The notes under the pieces were generated by a model, which saw only the letters and a list, made by a program, of their open reading frames with translations, was not told the DNA's origin and made no database searches. A stretch of 47,838 nt of DNA from an uncultured Pseudomonadota bacterium (GTDB lineage Bacteria > Myxococcota_A > Bradymonadia > Bradymonadales > GCA-2716585): assembly GCA_937123825.1 (NCBI GenBank), contig CAKZKQ010000723.1, positions 1 through 47,838 on the forward strand. The letters are read 5' to 3'. A program made the position numbers and the translations under genes. Position 1 is the first letter of the stretch, and the number at the start of each line of letters is the position of its first letter. Positions 8,470-17,108 of the stretch are shown in pieces.

Positions 8470-9411
8470 ATGAACCCAATGATGCTCAAACGCTTGACCC
8501 TCTTGATGGTGCTCGCCGCGCCTCTGCTCTTCATCGGGTGCTCAGACGACGACTCTGACGGCAGCGACGACGCCAACAACGGCTTCGTCAACAACGGCCA
8601 GGATGAGCCCGACGCGCAGCCGCTCGATCTCAACCAATGCCAGAGCGGCGGCGGCAGACTCTCCGACACCCAGTGCAACAGGTTCTGGGACTGCAACAAC
8701 ACGGACTTCTTTGACGAAGAGGTCCCCCTCTTTGAAGTCATCTGCAGCGACGACACCTGCCGCTGCCTGATCCGAAACGAAGAGCTTGCCTCTTTCTCCT
8801 TCGACGACCCCACCGAACTCTGCGGCCTCTTTGGAGAGCCCGAGTTTGGCCAGCGCATCATGCAAGAGTGCAACTTCCCCGACGGCCCCGAATCCTCCGA
8901 CAACCCCAACAACGAAGACGGCAACAACGACCCGCCGCCGCCTGCCCGCGAAGGCTTCGAAGACTCCCCCGTGCCCACCTGCGAAGACGAAAACCTCACC
9001 CTCGACGCCCGCTACTTCGGCGACGTCGCCTCCGCAACGATCTTGCAGGCCTGGACCAACTCCCCGCTCGATGACGAGATCGGAGACGTCCCCTTTGTCG
9101 TGGCCGAAACCCACCCCATCGACACCAACGACACCTCCACGCCCGAACAACCCTCCACCGACCTCTCCCTGACGCTCCAGACTGACTCCGTCTACCGCCC
9201 CGGCACCGAGTCCATCCCCGACTGCGAAGGCTGGAACACCCAATCCACCATCGTCCTTCGCCTTGAAGACGCCCAGGGCGCGCCCATCACCTGCGCCATC
9301 TGGGGCCACGACCCCGACGGCATGATCGACGGCCAATACACCTTTGGCCTGGGCATCACAGACGAAGACGGTCAGGCCGTCCTTGAAGGCTGCTCTTTTG
9401 AAATGTTCTGA
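8470..9411 (+). CDS. Acidic cysteine-containing lipoprotein, function unknown
   Basis: A 313-residue lipoprotein with a signal peptide ending in the lipobox LLFIGC (Cys24). The next in-frame ATG at 8479 has a better-spaced AGGA and may be the real start. After the lipobox is an Asp/Asn-rich linker. The first half has many cysteines ('CQSGGGRLSDTQCNRFWDC', 'CSDDTCRCLI'), probably disulphide-bonded. A second N/P-rich linker (about 140-160) leads to a C-terminal domain that begins 'PVPTCEDENLTLDARYFG' and looks beta-rich. It is likely anchored in the outer membrane or exposed. No family recognised. Confidence 0.75.
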   Translation: MNPMMLKRLTLLMVLAAPLLFIGCSDDDSDGSDDANNGFVNNGQDEPDAQPLDLNQCQSGGGRLSDTQCNRFWDCNNTDFFDEEVPLFEVICSDDTCRCLIRNEELASFSFDDPTELCGLFGEPEFGQRIMQECNFPDGPESSDNPNNEDGNNDPPPPAREGFEDSPVPTCEDENLTLDARYFGDVASATILQAWTNSPLDDEIGDVPFVVAETHPIDTNDTSTPEQPSTDLSLTLQTDSVYRPGTESIPDCEGWNTQSTIVLRLEDAQGAPITCAIWGHDPDGMIDGQYTFGLGITDEDGQAVLEGCSFEMF

Positions 9412-9424
9412 GATGTTCTGAAGC

Positions 9425-9461
9425 GATACCAAAGCACAGGAGAAAAGCTTGGTTTGGTATC
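9425..9461. terminator. Palindrome between convergent genes (TACCAAA type)
   Basis: GATACCAAA (9425-9433) and TTTGGTATC (9453-9461) form a 9-bp inverted repeat with a 19-nt loop, exactly between two convergent genes. It overlaps the stop codon of the DUF2071 gene. A similar but longer element lies between another convergent pair at 23005-23051. It is probably a bidirectional terminator or a small dispersed palindrome. Confidence 0.5.
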
Positions 9462-10185
9462 AGACAGGCGCCAGCGCAAAGACTTCCACGTCCACGCCGC
9501 TGGCAAAATGCACCAACGGCGGCGGCCCCTCAGGCGCGGGCATCCCCGCCGCCTGGACCAACCCCTCTTCAAGCGAGATCAACTCGGCCCGCTGCGCCGG
9601 GTAAGGGGTGTGATAGACCTGCCCGCGCAGGATCTCTTTGCCGCGCCTGGTAAAGAGCAGGTAGCGCTCCAGCAGAAAGTGCTCCAAGGTACCCGGCGTC
9701 GACGCCCCCAGCATCTCACCAAGCCGGTACTCAACCTTGAGTTGGGCCTTGGGCTGCCCCTTCCTCACCGTCTGATAACGCACCACATCCCCCTGGCGCG
9801 CCCGCTCCATGGTGGCGTGATGATAGGGCAGCTTCCAGCCAATCCGCGCCGTCTGCACGGCGATCCACGACGCCGCCTCCAGCGAAAAGAAGAAGACCCC
9901 GGGCTCACCGTTGACGTGCACATAGGTGCGCAGGTTGGTCTCCAGGAAGTTGAAGGCCACCGCCTCGGGCGCCCACCAGGGGCGAACGCCCTCCATGATG
10001 AAAGGCACCAACCCCACATAGAGCACGCCGTCGTGCAGATCCAGGGTCATCTCTGGGGGAACAAGCGGCCGCACGACCGCCTCAGGCACAGCCCAGTGGA
10101 CAAAAAGCAACTCTCGCCAGCGCTGAAACCCCGCCGCCTTGCCCTGCGGACGGTGCGTCGGGGCGATCCGGTCAATGTCCACCAT
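9460..10185 (-). CDS. DUF2071 family protein (YqjF-like)
   Basis: About 241 residues from the ATG at 10185; a TTG at 10191 is an alternative two codons upstream. Features of the DUF2071/YqjF family are visible along its whole length: 'LLFVHWAVPEAVVRPLVPPEMTLD', 'YVGLVPFIMEGVRP', 'FLETNLRTYVHVNGEPGVFFFSLEA' and 'LEHFLLERYLLFTRR'. The length matches the family. The biochemical role of this family is not known; it is a soluble cytoplasmic beta-rich fold. It lies 10 nt after the large repeat lipoprotein gene, and AGTGAGG spanning that gene's stop could serve as its ribosome site, so they are probably co-transcribed. Confidence 0.88.
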   Translation of the reverse strand: MVDIDRIAPTHRPQGKAAGFQRWRELLFVHWAVPEAVVRPLVPPEMTLDLHDGVLYVGLVPFIMEGVRPWWAPEAVAFNFLETNLRTYVHVNGEPGVFFFSLEAASWIAVQTARIGWKLPYHHATMERARQGDVVRYQTVRKGQPKAQLKVEYRLGEMLGASTPGTLEHFLLERYLLFTRRGKEILRGQVYHTPYPAQRAELISLEEGLVQAAGMPAPEGPPPLVHFASGVDVEVFALAPV

Positions 10186-10195
10186 CGTCAAAGCC

Positions 10196-13100
10196 TCACT
10201 CAGACACCAGCACGCGCACCTGACCGCCCGAACGGACCGCGCCGCGCTGGTTGAAGCTGTGGGTCGAACCCAGCGTCCCGGTCAAGTTCTCCAAGCCCAC
10301 CGAGGCCGACGCCAGCGAGCCATAATTGCCCGTGTTGTCCACCAGGGCGCCGTAGTTGTAGACCACCGAACCGTCTTCACCCAGCACCACCTGGAAGGTC
10401 AACGAGGAGGCCGCGCTGAGGTTGTGCGGCGTGGATTGCCACTGGACAATGAACTGACGGTTGGGCGCTGTGCCGCGCGTCTCAATCAAAATCTGGCCAC
10501 GGTTGTTGTCCAACGCAGGGTCCAGATCATCCCAGAACGGCGCCAGGATGCCGTTGGGCTCCAAGGCGTTGGGGAAGGACTGGTTGGTCAACGACGACGC
10601 CCCAGCCGTGCCGCCAAAGCGCACAAAGCCATTGGTGCTGACCGCCAACTGCGCAAAGGTCTGGCCATCAAACGGGAAGTCAAAGCCGATCGACACTTCC
10701 TCAAAACCATCGTCGCGGTTGTCCAGCGTCTCCAGACGAGTGCCGCTGTGGCGGATGTCGATGAAGTGCTCGGAGTGGCCAGAGGTCAGGTAGCGGTTGG
10801 TGCTGCCGCCGCCCTCGGGCACAAAGTAGACGCTGCCGCCCTGACGGATGTCGGGCGAGTTGAAGGAGACCTGCATGGCATTGGCGCCGCCGTCGTCTTC
10901 GATGCCGACGGTGGCGGATTGGCCCTGGAAGTAGGTGTTGCCGCCGGTGTAGTCCATGGGGCCGTAGTGGAAGGAGACCAGGTTGCTGGTCTCGTGCAAG
11001 ACGGCCTGGAAGGTCAGGCGAGTGTCGGCGGCGCCGATGCGGCCAAAGCGGTTCCATTGGACCACAAAGCGCCGGAACGGGGCCGTGCCCAGGACCTGAT
11101 GGAAGACCGCAGAGCCCTCGCGGGGGGTGAGGTCGTCCCAGTAGGGCGCGACCACGGCGTTGGGGCTGGCGACGGCGGGCATGGCCACGTTGGTGAAGGT
11201 GTTGGCGCTTTCGTTGACGAAGGTCATAAAGCCGTTGGAGCTGGCAAAGACCTCGGTGCGGGTGGTGCCGTAGAAGCTGAAGTCAAAGCCGATCGGGATC
11301 TGCTGGGAGGAGTCATCGCCCGAGATCAACTCGGCCTCGGTGCCGGTGGTGGAGATGTCCACAAAGTCGCCGTCGGCCGAGTTCCAGCCGTCCAGATCGT
11401 AGTCGTCGCCGTTGGGGGTCAGCAGGTAGACCTGACCGGGCAGCACCGCGTCGGGCTGGTCAAAGAAGAGCTCCACGCCCCGGTCTCCGGCGGCGTTCTC
11501 GATCCCCGCGCTGGCAAACTGGCCAAAGACGCGGCCCGGGTTGAGCGAGCCCTGGGTGCTGACGCCGTAGAGGAGCTGCACCTGGTTGGTGCCCTCGTAG
11601 AGGATCAACTCAAAGTTCAACTGCGTGTTGTCGCCGCTGAAGAAGTCCACCTGATGCCATTGGATGATGGTCCGGCGCAGCGGGGCCGTGCCGCGCGTCT
11701 CCATAAAGATCGAGCCAGCGTCGTCGGGCGCCAGATCATCCCAGAAGACCGCGATGAGGTTCTCGGGTCCCGCCGTCGAAGGGAAGGCTGTGTTGGTGAT
11801 CACCGAGGCGCCCTGCGGGTCCTCAAACATCACCAAACCATTGGAGGCCACCTGAAGCTCGGTGTAGGTCTCACCAAAGAACTCAAACTCAAACCCGATC
11901 GGCAGCGCATCGCTGACCCCATCGTCCAGGTTGGAGACCGCCAGCGGCTCGCCAGCGGTCTGCGAAATGTCCACAAAGCTGCCCGCGATGGCGTTGACCA
12001 GCGGCGGCGCAGGCGCGGCCTCAATGGTCACCGTATACACCCGCTGCCCCACGCTCTGACGGGCATCCTGGGCCTGAACGGTGAACTCAAACGCGCCATC
12101 CTGAGTCGGCACGCCCACAAGCTCGCCGTTGGCCTCCAACGTCACGCCGGGCGGCAACGTCCCCGCCGACACGCTCCAAACCACCGGCGCCTGCGCGTCC
12201 ACCGCCACCAAAGGCGCGCTGTACGCCTCGCCGGCGGTCCCGCCCGGCAACGTCTCGGGCTGAATCTCCAGCACCCCGGCGGCCACCACAATCGACAACG
12301 CCTGCGAGGCCTGCTGCGACGGCACGCTCTGGTCGCTGACCTGGAAGGTCACGTCAAAGGTCCCGACGCTCACGGGCGTGCCGCTGATGGCGCCGTCCTC
12401 GGCCAGCGACACCCCTTCAGGCAACGCGCCCGCCGACACGGTCCACACAAACGGCTCAGAACCGCCGGTCGCCTCCAAAGACGCGCTGTACGCCGCGTCC
12501 ACCTGCGCCTGGGGCAGCGACTCGGTCACCACCCGCAAGACCGGCGGCAAAACCTCAAGCGCCAGCGTGGCCTCGGCCTGCTCGGCGCGCTGGTCCTCCA
12601 GACGCACCGTCACCGAAGCGCTCCCAGCCGTCGTCGGCGAACCGCTGATGGTCCCATCGCCAGCCAGCGCGAGCCCATCGGGCAACGCACCGCCAACCAC
12701 AGACCACGTATAGGGTGCCTGCCCCTGGATGCCCTCCAGCACAAAGCTGTACGCCTCTCCAACGCGCCCATCGGGCAACGCCGCCGTGGACACCTGCGGG
12801 GCCAGCGGGGCGATCTCCACGCTGGCAAAGGTCCGCCGCGTGCTCTGCTCGGCCGAGTCGGTCACCTCCAACTCAATGTCAAAGGTCCCCGCCACGTTGG
12901 GCGTGCCAACCAAAGCAGCCCCCTGAATCGACAGGCCATCGGGCAAATCGCCCACCGCGCTCCAACTGAAGGGCTCGGCGCCGCCGCTGGCCTCCAAGGA
13001 CACGTTGTAAGCCTCACCCACGCGCCCATCGGGCAGCGTCTGGGTGTCGATGTTCAACCCCGGCGGCATGATCAAGAGCGAGACGCTGCGCTGGGCGCTC

Positions 13101-14758
13101 TGGGCATCGGCGCTCTCCACGCGGATGGAGACATTGAAGCTGCCAAAGACCTCGGGCTGACCCGAAACCCGACCCGTGGGCGGATCCAGAATGAGCCCGT
13201 CAGGCAGGTTCTGCACAATCCACTGGTAGGGCTGCGCACCACCGGTCGCCTCCAAAGTCACGTCGTAAGGCTGACCGATCCGCCCCTCGGGCAAGACCTC
13301 CGTCAGCAGCGAAAGCGGCCCAGGATCGACCTGCAACTCAAAGTCGTCAAAGACCTCGTTGTTGTCCCGGTCGCGCAACTGCACCGTCAACGTCGAGGTC
13401 AACGGCTCGGTCGGCGTTCCCGTGATGCGGTTGTCAAAGAGGCTCAACCCCGCAGGGAGCTGGCCCGAGATGATCCACGTGTAGGGCTCGGTGCCGCCGG
13501 CCCCCTGAAAGCTGAAATCAAAGGCCTGCCCCACCAACCCCGCAGGCAACGCCTGGGTCACGATCCGCAGCGCCGGAGGCACCACGTTGATGGTGTAGTT
13601 GGCCTGCAAGACCTGGGGAGGATCCGCGCTGTCGGAGAGCTCCACCGACACGGTCAACGAGCGCTGCACCGTGGGCGTGCCCGCGATCAGCCCCTCGGGG
13701 GTCATCTGGAGCCCCTCGGGCAGACTGCCAGCGATGATCTCCCACCGATAGGGGCCCACACCGCCGCGCGCCTGAAGCTGCGCTTCGTAGAGGGTGTCCA
13801 CGGGGGCGTCGGGCAAAGACTCGGTCAAGATCTCCAGCGGTTCGGCGGTCACCACCAACTCAACCTCGCGAGAGACCTCCTGGGCCGGCTGGAACTGATC
13901 GCGCACGCGGACCGTCAGCGGAAAACGCCCAGACTGGGTGGGAACCCCCGAAAGCTCGGCGGTGCCCGTGTCAAAGCTCAACCCCTGAGGCAAGGCCCCC
14001 TGGAGGCTCCACATCGGCTCGCCCTCCCCCCCGGAGGTCTCAAAGACCACGCGGTAGGGCTGGCCGACGTTGGCCTCCGGCACACCTTCAAGACCCGGGA
14101 TGAGCATGACAAGGCGCGGCACGACCGAAAGCGACACATCCTCCTGGACCTGCCCGGTGGCGTTGCTGGCCTGGATGGTGAAGGTGACGTCCTCGGTCCC
14201 GATGGCGGTGTGAGAGCCCGACGCGTCCACATCACCCAGGGTCTGGTTGGCGGGGTTGGCCACAATCTGCACGCTGTCGGCAAACTTGGCGTCCCAGCGC
14301 AGCACGGCGCTCTGACCCTCGATGATCTGGGCGGGCTCAAGCTCAAAGAGCACCACCTCAGGCTCGCGGTCGGCCACACAGACATTGTCCTGGCAGGTCT
14401 CCCCAGCCGAGGCGCAGTCGCCATCCTCACGACAGTCGCCTTCGGTGCAGTTGCTGTCGATGCACAGCTGCCCAGGCGGGCACTGCATGTCGTTTTCACA
14501 CTTGTCGGGCTCGTCCTCGCAGTCCTCGGGACAGTCCTCGCCGTTGTCGCAGATGTTGTCGCCGCAGACGGGCTCTGGCGAGTCGTTGTTGACCGGCGGA
14601 GCGTCGTTGTTGACGGGGGGCGCGTCGTTGTTATCGGGCGGCGGCGCGCCGTTGTTGGCCGGCTCGGTTTCCGAGGGCGTGGTGCCCTTGGCGCATCCAG
14701 AGATCGCCATCAACGCCACCAACACGAGCGTGGCCAATAAAAGAACGTTTGTCTTCAT
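10196..14758 (-). CDS. Giant repeat lipoprotein: Cys-rich segment, eight Ig-like (He_PIG-type) domains and three C-terminal beta domains
   Basis: About 1520 residues from the ATG at 14758, preceded by AAGGGA and starting a lipoprotein signal (lipobox AISGC, Cys22). Order: an N/P/D-rich linker (about 28-60); a cysteine-rich stretch (about 64-127: 'CGDNICDNGEDCPEDC', 'CPPGQLCIDSNC'); one beta domain (about 133-213); then eight repeats of about 86 residues (about 215-905), each with 'LP.G.VG..Y...L.A.GG..PY.W' and 'LP.GL.L...G.I.GTP', the signature of putative Ig / cadherin-like He_PIG domains. Three repeats of about 200 residues follow, each starting 'F(V/I)DI' and containing '(P/S)IGF(E/D)F.F', 'SNG(L/F)', 'FWDDL.P' and 'RRTIIQW'-like strings. 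The last resembles nidogen-like surface modules. A surface adhesin or matrix protein is likely; the ligand is unknown. Confidence 0.85.
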   Translation of the reverse strand: MKTNVLLLATLVLVALMAISGCAKGTTPSETEPANNGAPPPDNNDAPPVNNDAPPVNNDSPEPVCGDNICDNGEDCPEDCEDEPDKCENDMQCPPGQLCIDSNCTEGDCREDGDCASAGETCQDNVCVADREPEVVLFELEPAQIIEGQSAVLRWDAKFADSVQIVANPANQTLGDVDASGSHTAIGTEDVTFTIQASNATGQVQEDVSLSVVPRLVMLIPGLEGVPEANVGQPYRVVFETSGGEGEPMWSLQGALPQGLSFDTGTAELSGVPTQSGRFPLTVRVRDQFQPAQEVSREVELVVTAEPLEILTESLPDAPVDTLYEAQLQARGGVGPYRWEIIAGSLPEGLQMTPEGLIAGTPTVQRSLTVSVELSDSADPPQVLQANYTINVVPPALRIVTQALPAGLVGQAFDFSFQGAGGTEPYTWIISGQLPAGLSLFDNRITGTPTEPLTSTLTVQLRDRDNNEVFDDFELQVDPGPLSLLTEVLPEGRIGQPYDVTLEATGGAQPYQWIVQNLPDGLILDPPTGRVSGQPEVFGSFNVSIRVESADAQSAQRSVSLLIMPPGLNIDTQTLPDGRVGEAYNVSLEASGGAEPFSWSAVGDLPDGLSIQGAALVGTPNVAGTFDIELEVTDSAEQSTRRTFASVEIAPLAPQVSTAALPDGRVGEAYSFVLEGIQGQAPYTWSVVGGALPDGLALAGDGTISGSPTTAGSASVTVRLEDQRAEQAEATLALEVLPPVLRVVTESLPQAQVDAAYSASLEATGGSEPFVWTVSAGALPEGVSLAEDGAISGTPVSVGTFDVTFQVSDQSVPSQQASQALSIVVAAGVLEIQPETLPGGTAGEAYSAPLVAVDAQAPVVWSVSAGTLPPGVTLEANGELVGVPTQDGAFEFTVQAQDARQSVGQRVYTVTIEAAPAPPLVNAIAGSFVDISQTAGEPLAVSNLDDGVSDALPIGFEFEFFGETYTELQVASNGLVMFEDPQGASVITNTAFPSTAGPENLIAVFWDDLAPDDAGSIFMETRGTAPLRRTIIQWHQVDFFSGDNTQLNFELILYEGTNQVQLLYGVSTQGSLNPGRVFGQFASAGIENAAGDRGVELFFDQPDAVLPGQVYLLTPNGDDYDLDGWNSADGDFVDISTTGTEAELISGDDSSQQIPIGFDFSFYGTTRTEVFASSNGFMTFVNESANTFTNVAMPAVASPNAVVAPYWDDLTPREGSAVFHQVLGTAPFRRFVVQWNRFGRIGAADTRLTFQAVLHETSNLVSFHYGPMDYTGGNTYFQGQSATVGIEDDGGANAMQVSFNSPDIRQGGSVYFVPEGGGSTNRYLTSGHSEHFIDIRHSGTRLETLDNRDDGFEEVSIGFDFPFDGQTFAQLAVSTNGFVRFGGTAGASSLTNQSFPNALEPNGILAPFWDDLDPALDNNRGQILIETRGTAPNRQFIVQWQSTPHNLSAASSLTFQVVLGEDGSVVYNYGALVDNTGNYGSLASASVGLENLTGTLGSTHSFNQRGAVRSGGQVRVLVSE

Positions 14759-15056
14759 GGGAGTCCCTTTACAACATTTAAAGCGGGGCTTTTGGGGATA
14801 TCGCGCCCATCGCATTGCTCCACCTGCCTTGGACCGGCTTGCCAAAGTCCGGCTCAAAGCACACAGAGACATTGTTCACCATCCAGGCGGCGCCCTTCAT
14901 TCCAGCCAACCACGACGCACATTTGAACACCGGCCACACGCCATCGGCCCCATGCTCGCGTCGTTCACCAGAGCGCCCTCACACACGCACCCACCGCAGC
15001 CTCAAAGGGCCAGGTTTTGGGCACATCTTGGACCATCCAATCCTCAAAGACACAGG
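14759..15056. other. Gene-free stretch upstream of the giant lipoprotein gene
   Basis: About 300 nt between two minus-strand genes. It includes the AAGGGA ribosome site of the downstream gene. I see no convincing promoter consensus, strong hairpin or coding frame in it. Confidence 0.5.
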
Positions 15057-16157
15057 TTAACGGACTGGTTGGTCGGTCGCAAACCAGCGCTCTATCACGT
15101 ACCGCGCCGGTTTTCCACGCAAAGTGTACCCCTTGTCCTGCAAACCGCCGTGTCCAAACCAATTCCACAGGTAAAGACCATCGAGCGACGGGTCGGTCTG
15201 CCACACTTTGTAGAGCGACTGATAGCACCGAAGCTGCAAACCAGGGCGGCTTTGGCCCTTTTCCCGGTGATCCCAGGGGCGCGCCGCACCGTGGGGGTTT
15301 GAGGGGTAGCCGACCTCGGTAAAAATATAACGGTGCTCGTGGCGACGGGCCCAGGCCTTGAGCCGATGCTCAAAGGGCTTCCACCCCTCCACAAGCTGCC
15401 CCAGCGTGGGATGCTTGCGCTTGCTCAACTCCTGATAGGCCGTCACCCCCACCACGTCGAGCGCGTCCCAGAACGCGATGGGCTCAAAATGGTCCCAATT
15501 GGCCGAGTAGGTCAGCTTGCCCTTGTAGCGATCACGCACGGCCTTGATCAGCGATCGCCACCGCTGCTCGTACCGCTCGGCGGTGGCCAACTCCGAGCCC
15601 ACCGCCAACATCTCCACCCCGGCGCGGTGGGCCAGCAGGGCGTAATGAAGGATGAAGCGCTGGTAGGAGGCCCACCACCGGTCCCAGCTGCCAGGCTTGA
15701 GCTTGCCGCGCCACTCCCCGCGCTTTTTGGCCTCCAAATGCAGGATCGGCAGCAAAAAGACCCGCAGACCGCGCTTGGTGGCCATCTCAATGACCTCCAC
15801 CAGGACCGCGTCGTCCACCGTCACCCCGGCGCGCGGCGCGATCTCGGTCGCACGAATGTCCTGCTGCGACCAGCGCACCACCAGCGACACATCGGTGGCC
15901 CCCAGCGCGGCGATCTCATCCAAAAAGGTCTGGTAATAACGCCGACGCTGATCGGGCTCGTCGGTGCTCACAAAGAGCCCCAGCGACACCCCCTTGCGAA
16001 AGGTCGCGGGGCGCTCCAAAGGCGCCTCAAGACCTTGGATCGCAAAGGCCTTGGCCTTGGACGCCTCTTTGGGCGGCGGGGGCGGAGGCGGCTGCGAGTC
16101 ACACCCCACCGCACCCCAAAGCCAAACCACCACCAAACACAGCCCCAACGATCTCAT
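15057..16157 (-). CDS. Lipoprotein glycoside hydrolase, GH113-like TIM barrel
   Basis: A 366-residue lipoprotein (lipobox GAVGC, Cys19, then a run of prolines). The rest reads as a single (beta/alpha)8 barrel of the clan that includes GH113 beta-mannanases: 'FRKGVSLGLFVST' for strand 1, 'VSLVVRWSQQD', 'RVFLLPILHLEAKKRGEWRG', 'VEMLAVGSEL' with likely acid/base Glu189, 'DVVGVTAYQEL', and 'YIFTEVGYPS' with likely nucleophile Glu281, then 'GLYLWNWFG'. Both glutamates expected at the ends of strands 4 and 7 are present, so it should be active on an extracellular or periplasmic polysaccharide; mannan is only the family's known case. It stands alone, divergent from rnhA. Confidence 0.75.
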   Translation of the reverse strand: MRSLGLCLVVVWLWGAVGCDSQPPPPPPPKEASKAKAFAIQGLEAPLERPATFRKGVSLGLFVSTDEPDQRRRYYQTFLDEIAALGATDVSLVVRWSQQDIRATEIAPRAGVTVDDAVLVEVIEMATKRGLRVFLLPILHLEAKKRGEWRGKLKPGSWDRWWASYQRFILHYALLAHRAGVEMLAVGSELATAERYEQRWRSLIKAVRDRYKGKLTYSANWDHFEPIAFWDALDVVGVTAYQELSKRKHPTLGQLVEGWKPFEHRLKAWARRHEHRYIFTEVGYPSNPHGAARPWDHREKGQSRPGLQLRCYQSLYKVWQTDPSLDGLYLWNWFGHGGLQDKGYTLRGKPARYVIERWFATDQPVR

Positions 16158-16352
16158 CGCCCGCTTGCCCCTTGCTTAAAAACCACCACCACAAGGTTCT
16201 TGCCTACCGCAAAGCGCGCCCCAAGACCACAAGCGGCCCTTCAAAAAGCCAAGGCGGCTCGCTGGCCCATTTGGGGTTGCAGTCAGGCGTTGCGTTGGAA
16301 CCATTTTCAGGGCAGGTTCAAGCATCCTTGACCCACCAGGAGCCCACGCCCC

Positions 16353-17108
16353 ATGACCCAGAACCAAGACGACATCCTGCTCTCCACTGTGATCTTCACC
16401 GACGGCGCCGCCAGCGGCAACCCTGGCCCCGGAGGTTGGGGCGCCGTCATCCGCTCCCCCGAAGGCCACATCCACGAGATGGGCGGCCCCGCCCAGGACA
16501 CCACCAACAACCGCATGGAGCTGACCGGGGCCATCAAAGCCCTGGCCCACCTGCGCCTCAACCCCCCAGGCCCCATCTTCCTGCTGACCGACTCGACCTA
16601 CGTCATCCGGGGCATCACCCAGTGGATCTGGGGTTGGCGCAAGCGGGGCTGGAAGACCGCCTCAGGCACCGCCGTCACCAACAAGGACCTGTGGCAAAAG
16701 CTCTACATCCTGACCCACGACAGCGGCCTGAACGTCACCTGGCGCTACGTCCCCGGACACGCGGGCTTCCCCGGCAACGAGCGCTGTGACCGCATCGCCG
16801 TGGCCCACTCCAAGGGGCGCCGTGTGGGCTATTTCCGTGGCCCCGAGGCCGAATACTCCATCGACCTGACGCTCCTGCCGCCCGAAGCTCCGCTGCCCGA
16901 GATGAAGAAGCGCAAAGCCAAGGCCAAGGCCCACTCCTATTTGAGCGTGGTCGGCGGCGAGGTGATGCGGCATGACTCGTGGTCAAGCTGCGAGTCGCGG
17001 GTGAAGGGACAGTCGGGCGCCAAGTTCAAGAAGGCCGCCAACGCCGCCGACGAGCTGACCATCCTGCAAACCTGGGGCATCTCCCCCGACAAGCTGCCGC
17101 CCCAATGA
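16353..17108 (+). CDS. rnhA: Ribonuclease HI with C-terminal viroplasmin-like (hybrid-binding) domain
   Basis: A 251-residue enzyme that cleaves RNA in RNA-DNA hybrids. All four catalytic acidic residues can be matched to E. coli RNase HI: Asp17 (IFTDGAASGNPGPGGW), Glu56 (NNRMELTGAI), Asp80 (LLTDSTYV) and Asp146 (PGNERCDRIA). The catalytic domain ends near 155. A Lys/Ala-rich linker (about 193-202) leads to about 45 residues, 'YLSVVGGEVMRHDSWSSCE' and 'VKGQSGAKFKKA', that look like the hybrid-binding (caulimovirus viroplasmin) domain. That domain is at the N-terminus of eukaryotic RNase H1. The C-terminal position is unusual but the fold call is from motif memory only. The stop overlaps the next start by 4 nt. 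Confidence 0.92.
   Translation: MTQNQDDILLSTVIFTDGAASGNPGPGGWGAVIRSPEGHIHEMGGPAQDTTNNRMELTGAIKALAHLRLNPPGPIFLLTDSTYVIRGITQWIWGWRKRGWKTASGTAVTNKDLWQKLYILTHDSGLNVTWRYVPGHAGFPGNERCDRIAVAHSKGRRVGYFRGPEAEYSIDLTLLPPEAPLPEMKKRKAKAKAHSYLSVVGGEVMRHDSWSSCESRVKGQSGAKFKKAANAADELTILQTWGISPDKLPPQ

Noticed and set aside
10139..14740. 1533-residue plus-strand open frame opposite the giant lipoprotein gene
   Set aside because: It is Arg/His/Gly-rich without domains or signal; the opposite strand has a lipobox, repeats and a ribosome site. It is a GC-bias shadow.
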